Origin: Deferribacterales bacterium UBA4806
GTDB lineage: Bacteria > Chrysiogenota > Deferribacteres > Deferribacterales > UBA228
NCBI GenBank assembly: GCA_002402635.1
Contig: DHGE01000086.1
Span: 1-38,579, forward strand
DNA: 38,579 bases
Direction: 5' to 3'
The notes beneath the pieces are model-generated. The model was not told the origin of the DNA. It saw only the letters and a program-made list of their open reading frames with translations, and ran no database searches. Within the stretch, counting starts at the first letter, position 1. Each line of letters starts with the position of its first letter. This document shows positions 16,988-25,404 of this stretch, piece after piece. The position numbers were made by a program, and so were the translations under genes.

Positions 16988-17953
16988 CTAATTTGCTACA
17001 GGTTCAGCAAGATAACTTAGGTTTATAGGGAGATTTGGTTCTCTATAACTTGAAGCCCATTTGTTTAATTCACTTTTTGTTGGTTGACGTAAACCTTTAT
17101 TAATACCCAAATAATTTTCATCTTTTGTGACAACAAATTTACCATCTATTTTACTTCCAGGAACTTCTGTTATTACTGATACAAAGCTATGACTTGGAAA
17201 ATATATTTTATAACCATTACTTGCGAGGGCAAGACCTGCCATCATCCCACGGAAGCCTCAGGTGTCCATAATTACTATATGGGCATCAGGCAGCTCACCA
17301 TTTCTTGCTTTTGATCCAATTGAGACTTCAGGTAGTTTTATTGAATCAACAATATGCAGTGTTTCATATTCAGTACCAGATCTGATATCAGCAAATACAA
17401 CATTCTTCCCTGATTTGATCATATTATTGATTACATCCATTGTTGGAAATTCTACTCTTGGAAAATCTCCTAACACTTCACCTAAGGGGAAAAGAATATC
17501 AAATACAATGGGACATAAAGGTGGTAAAATTGGATACATCGAAATAGCTGCTGTAACATTAAAGGGTGATGGATTTCCGCTCCAGGCCAGATATGCAACC
17601 ACCCATGATATTGTACTCATTAGCTCCCATAGATGATTCATAAATACTGACAGGTTTGTCCACTCACCTTGTTGCTTAAATTCTCCTGCTTGCATTGTAC
17701 TTTTAAACTGACCAACAAGTGATTTAAATTCATTTACCATTGTTAGTAAATCTTTCTCATTTGACCCGGATATGGCATTGAGATATTTCAAATACTCTCC
17801 ATTGTCAACTTTTGTACCTGATAATACACTGAGACTGTTAAGTTGTTCATACATAGTGTCAAAATTAACATTTTCTTTTGCGACTGAGTCTGTAACCTGG
17901 TATAAAAAAGTAATTAACAATAGAATCACAATTCCAAAAAAGAACCTTTTCAT
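16988..17953 (-). CDS. Exported rhodanese with probable selenocysteine (UGA at codon 232)
   Basis: ATG 17953 (behind TAGGAGGTATTT) opens a frame that meets TGA at 17258-17260 and continues in the same frame to TAG at 16988, giving 321 residues if TGA is read as selenocysteine. A signal peptide (MKRFFFGIVILLLITFLYQ...) is followed by a helical region with hydrophobic stretches (about residues 115-165) and a rhodanese domain (from ~170: VVFADIRSGTEYETLHIVDSIKLP). The UGA falls exactly in the rhodanese active-site loop: VIMDT-U-GFRGMMAGLALASNGYK. Protein similarity continues across it, and a SECIS-like hairpin follows. Without selenocysteine the product would stop before its active site. The likely role is periplasmic sulfur transfer, perhaps from polysulfide. 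A pseudogene is the main alternative. Confidence 0.8.
17228..17260 (-). promoter_or_regulatory. UGA codon and bacterial SECIS-like hairpin
   Basis: Starting 17 bases after the UGA, the mRNA reads GGCA-GGUCU-UGCC (17240 down to 17228): a 4-bp apical stem with loop GGUCU, preceded by an unpaired U. The E. coli fdhF SECIS has the same GCAGGUCU apical sequence at a similar distance (18 bases from UGA to the loop there, 21 here). The loop begins with G, as SelB recognition requires. This supports selenocysteine insertion rather than termination. Confidence 0.8.
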
Positions 17954-18021
17954 AAATACCTCCTAAAATTAAACTAAATAAACTTTAAAACCACAATTAA
18001 ACCATAATAAAAAAGGATATG

Positions 18022-18039
18022 ATTATGTTTTTACATAAT
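18022..18039. repeat. Hairpin in the 5' leader of the Sec-rhodanese mRNA
   Basis: ATTATGT-TTTT-ACATAAT is a 7-bp stem with a 4-base loop. It lies in the leader, about 10 bases after the predicted transcription start and 70 bases before the ATG. On the minus strand a run of six T follows 8 bases later. It may stabilise the message or act as a weak attenuator. The rest of the 17954-18220 gap holds only the promoter. Confidence 0.4.
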
Positions 18040-18055
18040 ACACCTACATTATAAA

Positions 18056-18084
18056 ATTATAGCAGCCAGATATTGCAGTGTCAA
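18056..18084 (-). promoter_or_regulatory. Perfect consensus promoter of the Sec-rhodanese gene
   Basis: On the minus strand TTGACA (complement of 18079-18084), 17 bases, then TATAAT (complement of 18056-18061): exact consensus for both hexamers and the spacing. The predicted start near 18049 gives a leader of about 95 bases. It is the strongest promoter-like sequence I saw in the window and implies high expression. Confidence 0.8.
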
Positions 18085-18220
18085 CACAAGTTGAATATCC
18101 ATATATATTATGCTTATATATTTTTATAAATTTTATAATATTCTATACTGACAACCCTAGTTTAATAAATTTTATTAAAGCTTTATAATCAAATTAATAA
18201 TATAAATATTATTTAAAAGT

Positions 18221-18430
18221 CTATTCTTTCACTAATATTACATGTATTGCTTTTGTTAAAGCAGTTACCTCATCACCAACTTTCAATCCCAATTCACTTA
18301 GAGAATCTAATGTCATTACAGAAGTAATAGTAGTTGTAGGATTCACTTCAACAACGACCTCGCACATAACAGTTCCTTTTTTTATTTCCTTCACTTTCCC
18401 TTTAAAACTATTTCTAACACCATACTTCAT
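18221..18430 (-). CDS. mop: Molbindin (TOBE-domain molybdate-binding protein)
   Basis: A 69-residue single TOBE/Mop domain: MKYGVRNSFKGKVKEIKKGTVMCEVVVEV, then LDSLSELGLKVGDEVTALTKAIHVILVK. This is the full length and pattern of Mop proteins, which oligomerise and bind molybdate or tungstate in the cytoplasm for storage or sensing. It fits with moaA and the Tat genes further on, since molybdoenzymes are often Tat substrates. It has its own probable promoter. Confidence 0.88.
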   Translation of the reverse strand: MKYGVRNSFKGKVKEIKKGTVMCEVVVEVNPTTTITSVMTLDSLSELGLKVGDEVTALTKAIHVILVKE

Positions 18431-18459
18431 ATGCCACTTCTCAGCTTTGTCCTAACTTT

Positions 18460-18488
18460 ATTATATAGCAACATTATATTTATATCCA
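18460..18488 (-). promoter_or_regulatory. Candidate promoter of mop
   Basis: On the minus strand TGGATA (complement of 18483-18488), 17 bases, then TATAAT (complement of 18460-18465), with the mop ATG about 30 bases further. The -10 is perfect and the -35 has 4 of 6 matches. Confidence 0.45.
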
Positions 18489-18517
18489 TATTATTTCAAT
18501 TTTTTTATACTACCAAC

Positions 18518-18536
18518 TAACATATGCAATATGTTA
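18518..18536. promoter_or_regulatory. 19-bp palindrome, candidate operator between mop and phoH
   Basis: TAACATAT-GCA-ATATGTTA is a perfect 8-bp inverted repeat with a 3-base centre. It is centred about 74 bases upstream of the predicted mop start, a position suited to an activator. No known binding motif is matched with confidence. The rest of the 317-base mop/phoH gap (18431-18747) is AT-rich and shows only promoter-like sequence. Confidence 0.4.
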
Positions 18537-18747
18537 AAGATACAATAAATTTAAAAGTATAGTGGTATTAACAATTATTTTACATATTTTAATTCAAATT
18601 GTATTTGAAAAATATTAAATAAGACTATAGAATATATATTAATAATGGCAGTAATAAATATTCCTAGTAAATTCTCATATAAATATTTTAAATTTATTCC
18701 TTCAGTTAAATTGACTTTACATATCTTATTTTTCGTAGGAGGTTTAA

Positions 18748-20130
18748 TTGAGTAAAAAGAATTTTGTAATCGATACAAATGTAATTTTGTACTCACCAAA
18801 TTGCCTCGAAACCTTTGATGACAACAATGTATACATACCTGCTGTTGTACTAGAGGAGTTAGACAAGCTAAAGAGTTCCTATGATATGAAGGGCTATCAT
18901 GCTAGAGAGTTTATTAGAAAACTAGAGACTCTAAGGGAAAGTGGTAACCTCTTAAATGGCGTTCCATTACAAAAAGGTGGAACTCTTTATGTGAAATTTT
19001 ACAATAATCATAATCATTTGCCTGAAGATTTTGCAACAAGTAAAAATGATAACTTTATTTTAGGGGTGGCCCTTGATATAAAAAATAATTCTGCCAATGA
19101 AACTATACTTATTTCAAAGGATGTAAACTTAAGAATAAAAGCAGATGTTATGGGCTTAAAATCTGAAGATTACTATCATGATAAAAGCAATAAAGAGTTT
19201 GAGTTAAATAAAGATGTTATAATTACCGAAGAACACATTATAAATAACCTTTATAAAAATGGATTTATAGAATTTGATAAATTAGTATATCTCAATGAAT
19301 TTAATAATATTATACACAATAATGAATACCTACTCATAAAATCCGTTGAAAATGAGAAAAAAAGTGCTCTCGTAAGGTTCATAAAAGTTAATGGTTCTTC
19401 CGGCATGCTTAAAGTGATAAAGAATATTGATCCCATATTTGGTGTTGTTCCAAGCAACTATAAACAAAAATTTTTAGTAGATGCTTTACTGGATGCAAAT
19501 ATCAAAGTAGTCTTTGCAATTGGTATTGCAGGGACTGGTAAAACTCTTTTATCAATTAGTGCAGGACTAACAAGTATATTCAATAAACAGTTTAAGAAAC
19601 TTGTTGTAACGAGATCTCCAGTGCCTATGGGTAGAGACATAGGGTACCTTCCTGGTAGAATTGTTGAAAAAATGGATCCATGGCTCAAGCCTGTATATGA
19701 CAATCTTGAATTTCTTATTGATCAGTTGAATGACGACAAAAATCCTGTGTTAAAGGATGACGGGTTTTTAAAAAAACATATGAACGAAATTACATTAGAA
19801 TATTTAAATGCATCAGGTATCATCGAGATTGAGGCTCTAACTTTTATAAGAGGCAGAACTTTTCAGGATACATTTTTAATAATTGATGAAGCACAAAATT
19901 TAACACCCCATGAAACAAAAACCATAATTACAAGGGCAGGGAACAACACAAAACTTATTTTAACTGGTGATCCATTCCAAATTGACAATCCTTATTTAGA
20001 TGAAAGGGATAATGGTCTTGTTTACTCATCTGAGAAATTTAAACAAAAGGATTCTACAATTGCAGCTACAATTTATCTTGATAAATGTGAGAGAAGTTTA
20101 CTTGCAGAACAGGCTGCAGAATATCTATAG
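18748..20130 (+). CDS. PIN-domain/PhoH ATPase (PhoH2 family)
   Basis: 460 residues: an N-terminal PIN nuclease domain (FVIDTNVILYSP, the LEELDKLK block, and a later aspartate-bearing VALDIKN region) fused to a PhoH ATPase with Walker A GIAGTGKTLL, PVPMGRDIGYLPGR and Walker B FLIIDEAQNLTP. PhoH2 proteins act as ATP-dependent RNA helicase/ribonucleases; relatives are linked to toxin-antitoxin pairs, but no small antitoxin gene is seen upstream. The start is TTG, with TAGGAGG at a normal distance. It is a single gene with its own leader. Confidence 0.88.
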   Translation: MSKKNFVIDTNVILYSPNCLETFDDNNVYIPAVVLEELDKLKSSYDMKGYHAREFIRKLETLRESGNLLNGVPLQKGGTLYVKFYNNHNHLPEDFATSKNDNFILGVALDIKNNSANETILISKDVNLRIKADVMGLKSEDYYHDKSNKEFELNKDVIITEEHIINNLYKNGFIEFDKLVYLNEFNNIIHNNEYLLIKSVENEKKSALVRFIKVNGSSGMLKVIKNIDPIFGVVPSNYKQKFLVDALLDANIKVVFAIGIAGTGKTLLSISAGLTSIFNKQFKKLVVTRSPVPMGRDIGYLPGRIVEKMDPWLKPVYDNLEFLIDQLNDDKNPVLKDDGFLKKHMNEITLEYLNASGIIEIEALTFIRGRTFQDTFLIIDEAQNLTPHETKTIITRAGNNTKLILTGDPFQIDNPYLDERDNGLVYSSEKFKQKDSTIAATIYLDKCERSLLAEQAAEYL

Positions 20131-20276
20131 TTAAATTATATTTTAAGAGATTCAAATTTCTACATACCTAAAAACAAATTTTCATTCTATTAAAATTTTT
20201 AATTTATTATTTCATTGGATAAATAATGTTTTTTATTTACTTGTTATTATTAGTTGTTTATTCTGTAAAGTAGTTT

Positions 20277-21878
20277 ATGAATACAAGTGCAAGATTTACC
20301 TTATTTTTATTATTTTTATTTATTTATTTATTAATATGCACATATAGTGTTCCGCTGTTTGAAACCACCGAGGGTAGATATGCAGAAATAGCAAGGGAAA
20401 TGCTTGTAAACAATAACTATTTAGAACCAACATTAAATGGAATTAAACATTTCCACAAGCCACCTTTAGCATACTGGGGTATGGCATTGGGGATGAAAAT
20501 ATTCGGAATAAATGGGTTTGGAGTACGTTTTTTTGGTATCGTTTTTGCGATTATTGGTATTATTGCTACTTATTTAACAGCTCAAATATTTAACAGGGCA
20601 TATGAGTTTAATTTTCATTCATCTATTGTATTGTCTAGTTCTCTTCTGTTTCTTATATGCTCTCGGATTGTTTCAACTGACATATACCTTGCATCCTTTA
20701 CAATGTTAGCCCTATACTTTTTATTTAGACAAATTTTTTTCTATAAATCATTTAACAATGCTATATTATATTCTTTTTTTCTAGCACTCGGATTTCTCAC
20801 CAAGGGTCCTGTTATTTTTATTTTTACACTTCTACCTTACCTTATATGCAAGTGCTTCTTAAAAGACCACAAAAAAGTCTTCTCTGCAAATGAAATTGTA
20901 TTATCCTTTTTATTATTCTTAATTGTTGCACTTCCATGGTATATATATGTAGCATATAAAAACCCTGGTCTAATAAACTATTTTATTGGGTACCAGACAA
21001 TAGCAAGAATTTCGACAGAGAAATTTCATCGTAATGCGCCCTTTTACTTTTTTTTACTTATTTTTATATCCACTTTTATACCTTACTTTATATACTTCAT
21101 TAAAGGTCTTTTTAATTTAAATCAAATTCCTTATAATATAAAAGTTTTGTATCTTTATGTTTTTATTCCATTATTTTTCTTCTCACTAATAAAAAGTAAA
21201 CTTGCTACCTATATTTTACCTTTTTATGGTTTGTCATCTATTATTAGCTACTATACAATCTCTATAGATAGAGGAAATCTTTTTAAAACCTTCTCTTATT
21301 GCTTTATCCTGTTTTTCCACATAATCGCGATAGTAGCGTTTACAATAAAATTTGATATTAAAAATAGCCCCACAACATTACACATACTTCTAGGTTTTTG
21401 GTTAATTTCTATAGTTATATTATGTTTATTATATTTTATTTTATATGAAAAATTTCTATTTAACATATCCTTATCTATTTTTACCTTTGTATTTTGTGCA
21501 TATTTGCTTTTGCCATTTGTTGGCAATGAATTTAAAAGCTATAAAACGCTAACTAATAAATTAAACCTAATTGATCCAAAGAGGAAATATGAAACTATTG
21601 TCTATAATAGCTTTATACCTTCAATATCATTCTATAGAAATAAGCTCTCCATAATGGCTTTTTCAAAGACAAGAGAAACACAGTTTGAGAGCAACAATGC
21701 CTATAAAGATTACTATATTAATGACACTATCACTTTGAAAAGATTAATAGAAAATGAAAAAAAGTTTTTTCTTGTGGTAAATCCAAAAGAATTGAGTAAC
21801 ACCATATCAAATTACAATATAAAATGTGAACTAGTTGCAGAACAAGACAAACACAGCGCTTATTTCTGCTCAAAATAA
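20277..21878 (+). CDS. ArnT/PMT-family membrane glycosyltransferase (GT39-like)
   Basis: 533 residues, strongly hydrophobic with about 11-12 membrane spans and a hydrophilic C-terminal part. The first periplasmic loop carries ETTEGRYAEIAREML, with the acidic residues typical of the ArnT/PMT-2 family, and then HFHKPPLAYW. These enzymes transfer a sugar from undecaprenyl phosphate to lipid A or a protein on the periplasmic side. The acceptor is not clear. The ATG lacks a good ribosome site. Its last 9 bases overlap the end of ppk1 on the other strand. Confidence 0.82.
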   Translation: MNTSARFTLFLLFLFIYLLICTYSVPLFETTEGRYAEIAREMLVNNNYLEPTLNGIKHFHKPPLAYWGMALGMKIFGINGFGVRFFGIVFAIIGIIATYLTAQIFNRAYEFNFHSSIVLSSSLLFLICSRIVSTDIYLASFTMLALYFLFRQIFFYKSFNNAILYSFFLALGFLTKGPVIFIFTLLPYLICKCFLKDHKKVFSANEIVLSFLLFLIVALPWYIYVAYKNPGLINYFIGYQTIARISTEKFHRNAPFYFFLLIFISTFIPYFIYFIKGLFNLNQIPYNIKVLYLYVFIPLFFFSLIKSKLATYILPFYGLSSIISYYTISIDRGNLFKTFSYCFILFFHIIAIVAFTIKFDIKNSPTTLHILLGFWLISIVILCLLYFILYEKFLFNISLSIFTFVFCAYLLLPFVGNEFKSYKTLTNKLNLIDPKRKYETIVYNSFIPSISFYRNKLSIMAFSKTRETQFESNNAYKDYYINDTITLKRLIENEKKFFLVVNPKELSNTISNYNIKCELVAEQDKHSAYFCSK

Positions 21879-23900
21879 TGGACTTTCTATATTATTTATC
21901 AAATATTCTTGGCAGTTGAATGGTTTTTCTCCATTAGGAGTGTTTTTTATATATTCTTTTCCAATAAGCTGCCAGGACTTACAATTGTCTTTTAAATTAT
22001 AATCAAGTATCTTCCATAAAAATTTTTTTGAATCTTCGTCAATAACTTCAAAAAGTGATTCTACTCTGTGGTCCATATTTCTTTCCATCCAATCAGCTGT
22101 TGAAATGAAAAAACGTTCATTGCCCCCATTATAAAAATATAATATCCTTGGATGCTCTAAGAACCTGCCAACGATACTACGTACTGTAATATTTTCACTT
22201 AAATCTTTAATTTGTGGAACTAATCCACAAATTCCCCTTACAATCATTTCTATTTTTACACCCTTCTGAGATGCTTCATAAAGTTTAGGGATTAAAACTT
22301 TATCTATTAATGAATTTATCTTTACTATAATATATCCTTTTTTACCTTTAATAGTTTCTGCAATCTCATTATCAATAAATGAAATAATTTTATTTTTTAG
22401 ATCCTTTGGAGCTAGTATAATCCTCTCTTTTTTCGGTAGAAATTCTGTATATCCCATCAAATAATTAAATAGTTGAGCACCTTCATATCCTACATCTTCA
22501 TCTGCTGTTAAATAGTCAATATCTGTGTATAGACGTGCAGTAATTTCATTATAATTCCCGGTTGCAATATGAGAATATCTAATTATGCCATCACTTTCTT
22601 TTCGCAATATTAATAAATTTTTAGTATGAATTTTCATATTTACAAACCCATAGGAGACTAAACATCCTGCCTCTTCTAACTTTTTGGCCCATTCAACGTT
22701 TTTTTCTTCATCAAACCGGGCCTTTAATTCAATTACGACACTGACCTGTTTACCATTTTCAGCAGCTTTAATAAGATTTTTAATTATTTTTGAATCTCTA
22801 TTTGCCCTATATAGAGTCATTTTTATAGATAATACATCTGGATCTAATGCAGCAAACTCCACTAAATTTGTTATCAGAGAAAAATCATTATAGGGCCTGT
22901 ATAAAATTATATCTTTTGCCCTGATCCTTTGAAAAATTTCATTTGTAAGTGGTATCGTATTAGGCAAAAGAGGTTTAAATGGCTTATAATATAGCTTATC
23001 ATTATCTACTTTTATATCTATCAAAAAGGTTAGATCAAGTTTGCCATCAATAACATGTATATGAGCATTATTAAATCCTATATTCTTTTTTAAAAAATCC
23101 CTAATGTTAATTGGCATATCTTTATTAAATTCAAACCTTACAACCTTTCCTTTTTTTCTCTTTGAAAGCTCATGTTCTATTAGTTTCAAAAGATCTTCTG
23201 CGCCTTCTTCTTCAACAGTTAAATCAGCATCTCTTGTTAATCTAAAAATATAACTATTTACTACAGCAAAACCTGTATAGATCCTATCTAGGAATTTTAC
23301 TATAATATCCTCAACAGATAAGATTAAATGCTTCCCTTTAATTTTTATCTGAAAAATTCTTTTCAAATTATCTGGAATTATTATAAGTGAATAAAAAAAC
23401 TTATCATCTCTTTTTAATTCTATAAAGATGGTCAATCTGTTATTATATATAAAAGGAAAAGGATTAGCTGCAGATAATGTAATTGGAGATATTAGAGGTA
23501 AAATTGCATCTAAAAAGATAGATTCTGCAATGTCATATAACTCACCTTCAAGTTTTGGGAAAAATATTATATTCTCCTTTCTACATTCTTTTATGAGATT
23601 TTTAAAAATCTTGGCCTGTTCATTAAATAATTTTTTTGAAATCTTATCAATTTTTTCAAGAACTTCTAATGGCATCATGCCAGATCTGTCTACTTCCGTA
23701 TATCCAGCATCTAATTGATCAAAAAGGCCTGCAACCCTTATCATATAGAATTCATCCATATTTGATGAAAAAATGGAGAGGAATTTTAATTTTTCCAACA
23801 ATGGCACACTTCCATCTATTGCTTCATATAAGACTCGCTGATTGAAGGCCACATTACTAATTTCTCTGTTAATAAAGAGATATTCATTACTCATAGTCAA
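21870..23900 (-). CDS. ppk1: Polyphosphate kinase 1
   Basis: 676 residues, close to the usual 690. The N-terminal domain begins with INREISNVAFNQRVLYEA and SNMDEFYMIRVAGL. The catalytic region has the phosphorylated-histidine block YSHIATGNYNE, and the second conserved histidine lies in ISTADWMERNMDHRVE. The enzyme polymerises ATP gamma-phosphate into polyphosphate. It is the last gene of a six-gene polyphosphate run and overlaps the preceding ppx-like gene by 14 bases. TTG 23900 has GAGGT 5 bases upstream; ATG 23894 is an alternative. Confidence 0.93.
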   Translation of the reverse strand: MTMSNEYLFINREISNVAFNQRVLYEAIDGSVPLLEKLKFLSIFSSNMDEFYMIRVAGLFDQLDAGYTEVDRSGMMPLEVLEKIDKISKKLFNEQAKIFKNLIKECRKENIIFFPKLEGELYDIAESIFLDAILPLISPITLSAANPFPFIYNNRLTIFIELKRDDKFFYSLIIIPDNLKRIFQIKIKGKHLILSVEDIIVKFLDRIYTGFAVVNSYIFRLTRDADLTVEEEGAEDLLKLIEHELSKRKKGKVVRFEFNKDMPINIRDFLKKNIGFNNAHIHVIDGKLDLTFLIDIKVDNDKLYYKPFKPLLPNTIPLTNEIFQRIRAKDIILYRPYNDFSLITNLVEFAALDPDVLSIKMTLYRANRDSKIIKNLIKAAENGKQVSVVIELKARFDEEKNVEWAKKLEEAGCLVSYGFVNMKIHTKNLLILRKESDGIIRYSHIATGNYNEITARLYTDIDYLTADEDVGYEGAQLFNYLMGYTEFLPKKERIILAPKDLKNKIISFIDNEIAETIKGKKGYIIVKINSLIDKVLIPKLYEASQKGVKIEMIVRGICGLVPQIKDLSENITVRSIVGRFLEHPRILYFYNGGNERFFISTADWMERNMDHRVESLFEVIDEDSKKFLWKILDYNLKDNCKSWQLIGKEYIKNTPNGEKPFNCQEYLINNIESPLF

Positions 23901-25404
23901 TTTTTACCTCTAGCTCTGGTCTAATGCCAAAAGTCTCCAGGAACAGTTTAGATTTACGTTTAAAAGAGTGCTCTTCTAAAAATGGGTGCTTTAGTGTTTT
24001 TACTATTACTCTTAGTTTGTCATGAACTAGCACAATATTAATATCCCTTATAAGTTTATTATGGTTAGCATCTAAGGCATCAGCAATACGCAAGATACTA
24101 ACAAGTTTATTTACTACTAATCTCTTTTCTATATTCAAAGTAACCAAAATTTCTTCATAGTTTTTATTTGGATTTTCTCTGTGTAACAGTGCTACTAATG
24201 CCACTGTTGTGACATCTTCTCTTGAAAAACCAGGGAAGTTTACTGCCTTTATTATGTGAAAGGAATGTTCTTCATGATTTCTTGCATTAATAAAATAACC
24301 TATTTCATGCAAAATTGCAGAAACTTCAAGTAAAAATCGTTCTTTTGACCCTAAAGAAAGGATAGGTTTTAAATTATCAAATATCTTTAATGCATATTTT
24401 GATACAACCCTGGCGTGATTTTTGTCAAATTTAAATCTATCTCCGAAGTAATAAAAAGATTTCCTTAATCTTTTGTTGAGCTCTTTATCTTTTATAGCTC
24501 CAGAATAATAATTAGATAACATTAATGGAAATGATGTCCTTGAAAAATGTATCTCATCTTTTTCTGTAAATGACAAAAGATTAATATATGTAGTTAGTGT
24601 CGGTAATAAAACTTCTGCATCAGAGTGTCTTATATTGTAATTTTTTATAATATCATTTATATCCATAGTTTTTATATATTTATAAAGATTCAGTAAATCT
24701 TTTTTCTTAAAAAGATTTTTCTCCGGATTTAACAAGTCAATTAGCAAATTAATAGAGCTACCCGAGACAACAACATACTGAAATTTAAAACCCTGAGGAA
24801 GTGCTGTTTTAATAGTATAAAACATATTTGAGACATATTGTTCATAGGCTTTATATTTATTGATTATAGGAATATATTTAAATATTTCATTTAGTCTCAA
24901 ACTTCCATAAGGTAGTGCTGCTGAGTAAATCATTATATTATCTTTATGGATGCTAACAGCAACATTCCCGCTTGATACATTTGCAAATATTAAACCTTTT
25001 TTTTCATAATGTACAAATTCTTTTAACTCATCGCGTATCCCCACGTATTTTATATAAATTTCATCAGATGGCTCCAAGATGATTAAATCAATTCCAGCGT
25101 TTATTTTGACATAATCTATAAAAAAATACCTATTTTGAGCTTCTCTAACTCCACTTGTGCACAAAGCTTTATAATTTCTATCAATTTTATATTCATCCAT
25201 TTTAAGCTTAAAATTTTTTAATATATCAGCTGCTTTGTACACATTTTCTAATGCAATATATCCCTTTGTAAAAGTATCTCTCCCTAGACTCAATGGTTTA
25301 ACCAAGTATTCAAGAGTTTTTTCTTTTCCTTCAATGTATTCATTAATAATCATCCTGAAGGCAGAAGCACCAATATTTATAATTGCAAAATACTTATTTT
25401 TCAT
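23887..25404 (-). CDS. Degenerate Ppx/GppA-like protein (probable non-catalytic paralogue)
   Basis: 505 residues with the same layout as the upstream Ppx: an ASKHA phosphatase-like half, then an HD-like half. Its key motifs are altered. Phosphate-1 reads INIGASAF instead of IDIGSNSI (Asp to Asn). Phosphate-2 reads ANVSSGN instead of VDIGGGS (Asp to Asn and loss of the glycine loop). The HD motif is HEIG (H366-E367) instead of HDIG. The length and open frame are intact, so it looks maintained. I infer a regulatory or structural partner of Ppx, Ppk or polyphosphate rather than an active hydrolase. It overlaps ppx by ATGA and ppk1 by 14 bases. Confidence 0.8.
   Translation of the reverse strand: MKNKYFAIINIGASAFRMIINEYIEGKEKTLEYLVKPLSLGRDTFTKGYIALENVYKAADILKNFKLKMDEYKIDRNYKALCTSGVREAQNRYFFIDYVKINAGIDLIILEPSDEIYIKYVGIRDELKEFVHYEKKGLIFANVSSGNVAVSIHKDNIMIYSAALPYGSLRLNEIFKYIPIINKYKAYEQYVSNMFYTIKTALPQGFKFQYVVVSGSSINLLIDLLNPEKNLFKKKDLLNLYKYIKTMDINDIIKNYNIRHSDAEVLLPTLTTYINLLSFTEKDEIHFSRTSFPLMLSNYYSGAIKDKELNKRLRKSFYYFGDRFKFDKNHARVVSKYALKIFDNLKPILSLGSKERFLLEVSAILHEIGYFINARNHEEHSFHIIKAVNFPGFSREDVTTVALVALLHRENPNKNYEEILVTLNIEKRLVVNKLVSILRIADALDANHNKLIRDINIVLVHDKLRVIVKTLKHPFLEEHSFKRKSKLFLETFGIRPELEVKIDYE

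Noticed and set aside
16988..16990. Pyrrolysine at the in-frame TAG
   Set aside because: Nothing in the window suggests pyrrolysine machinery, and the following rhodanese has its own ATG. Re-initiation or gene splitting is simpler.
17258..17260. Reading the TGA as an ordinary stop that makes the rhodanese a pseudogene
   Set aside because: The SECIS-like hairpin with a GGUCU loop, continued domain similarity in the same frame and a perfect promoter all favour selenocysteine. A pseudogene remains possible and is noted in the feature.
17262..17636. 124-codon plus-strand frame opposite the Sec-rhodanese
   Set aside because: It is the antisense of the rhodanese coding region, has no ribosome site and no recognisable motif.
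18575..18799. 74-codon open frame on the minus strand overlapping the phoH start
   Set aside because: It is AT-rich, low in complexity, has no ribosome site and overlaps the well-supported PIN-PhoH gene.
21870..21878. 9-bp tail-to-tail overlap of the glycosyltransferase and ppk1 genes
   Set aside because: Short convergent overlaps are common in compact genomes and need no special explanation.
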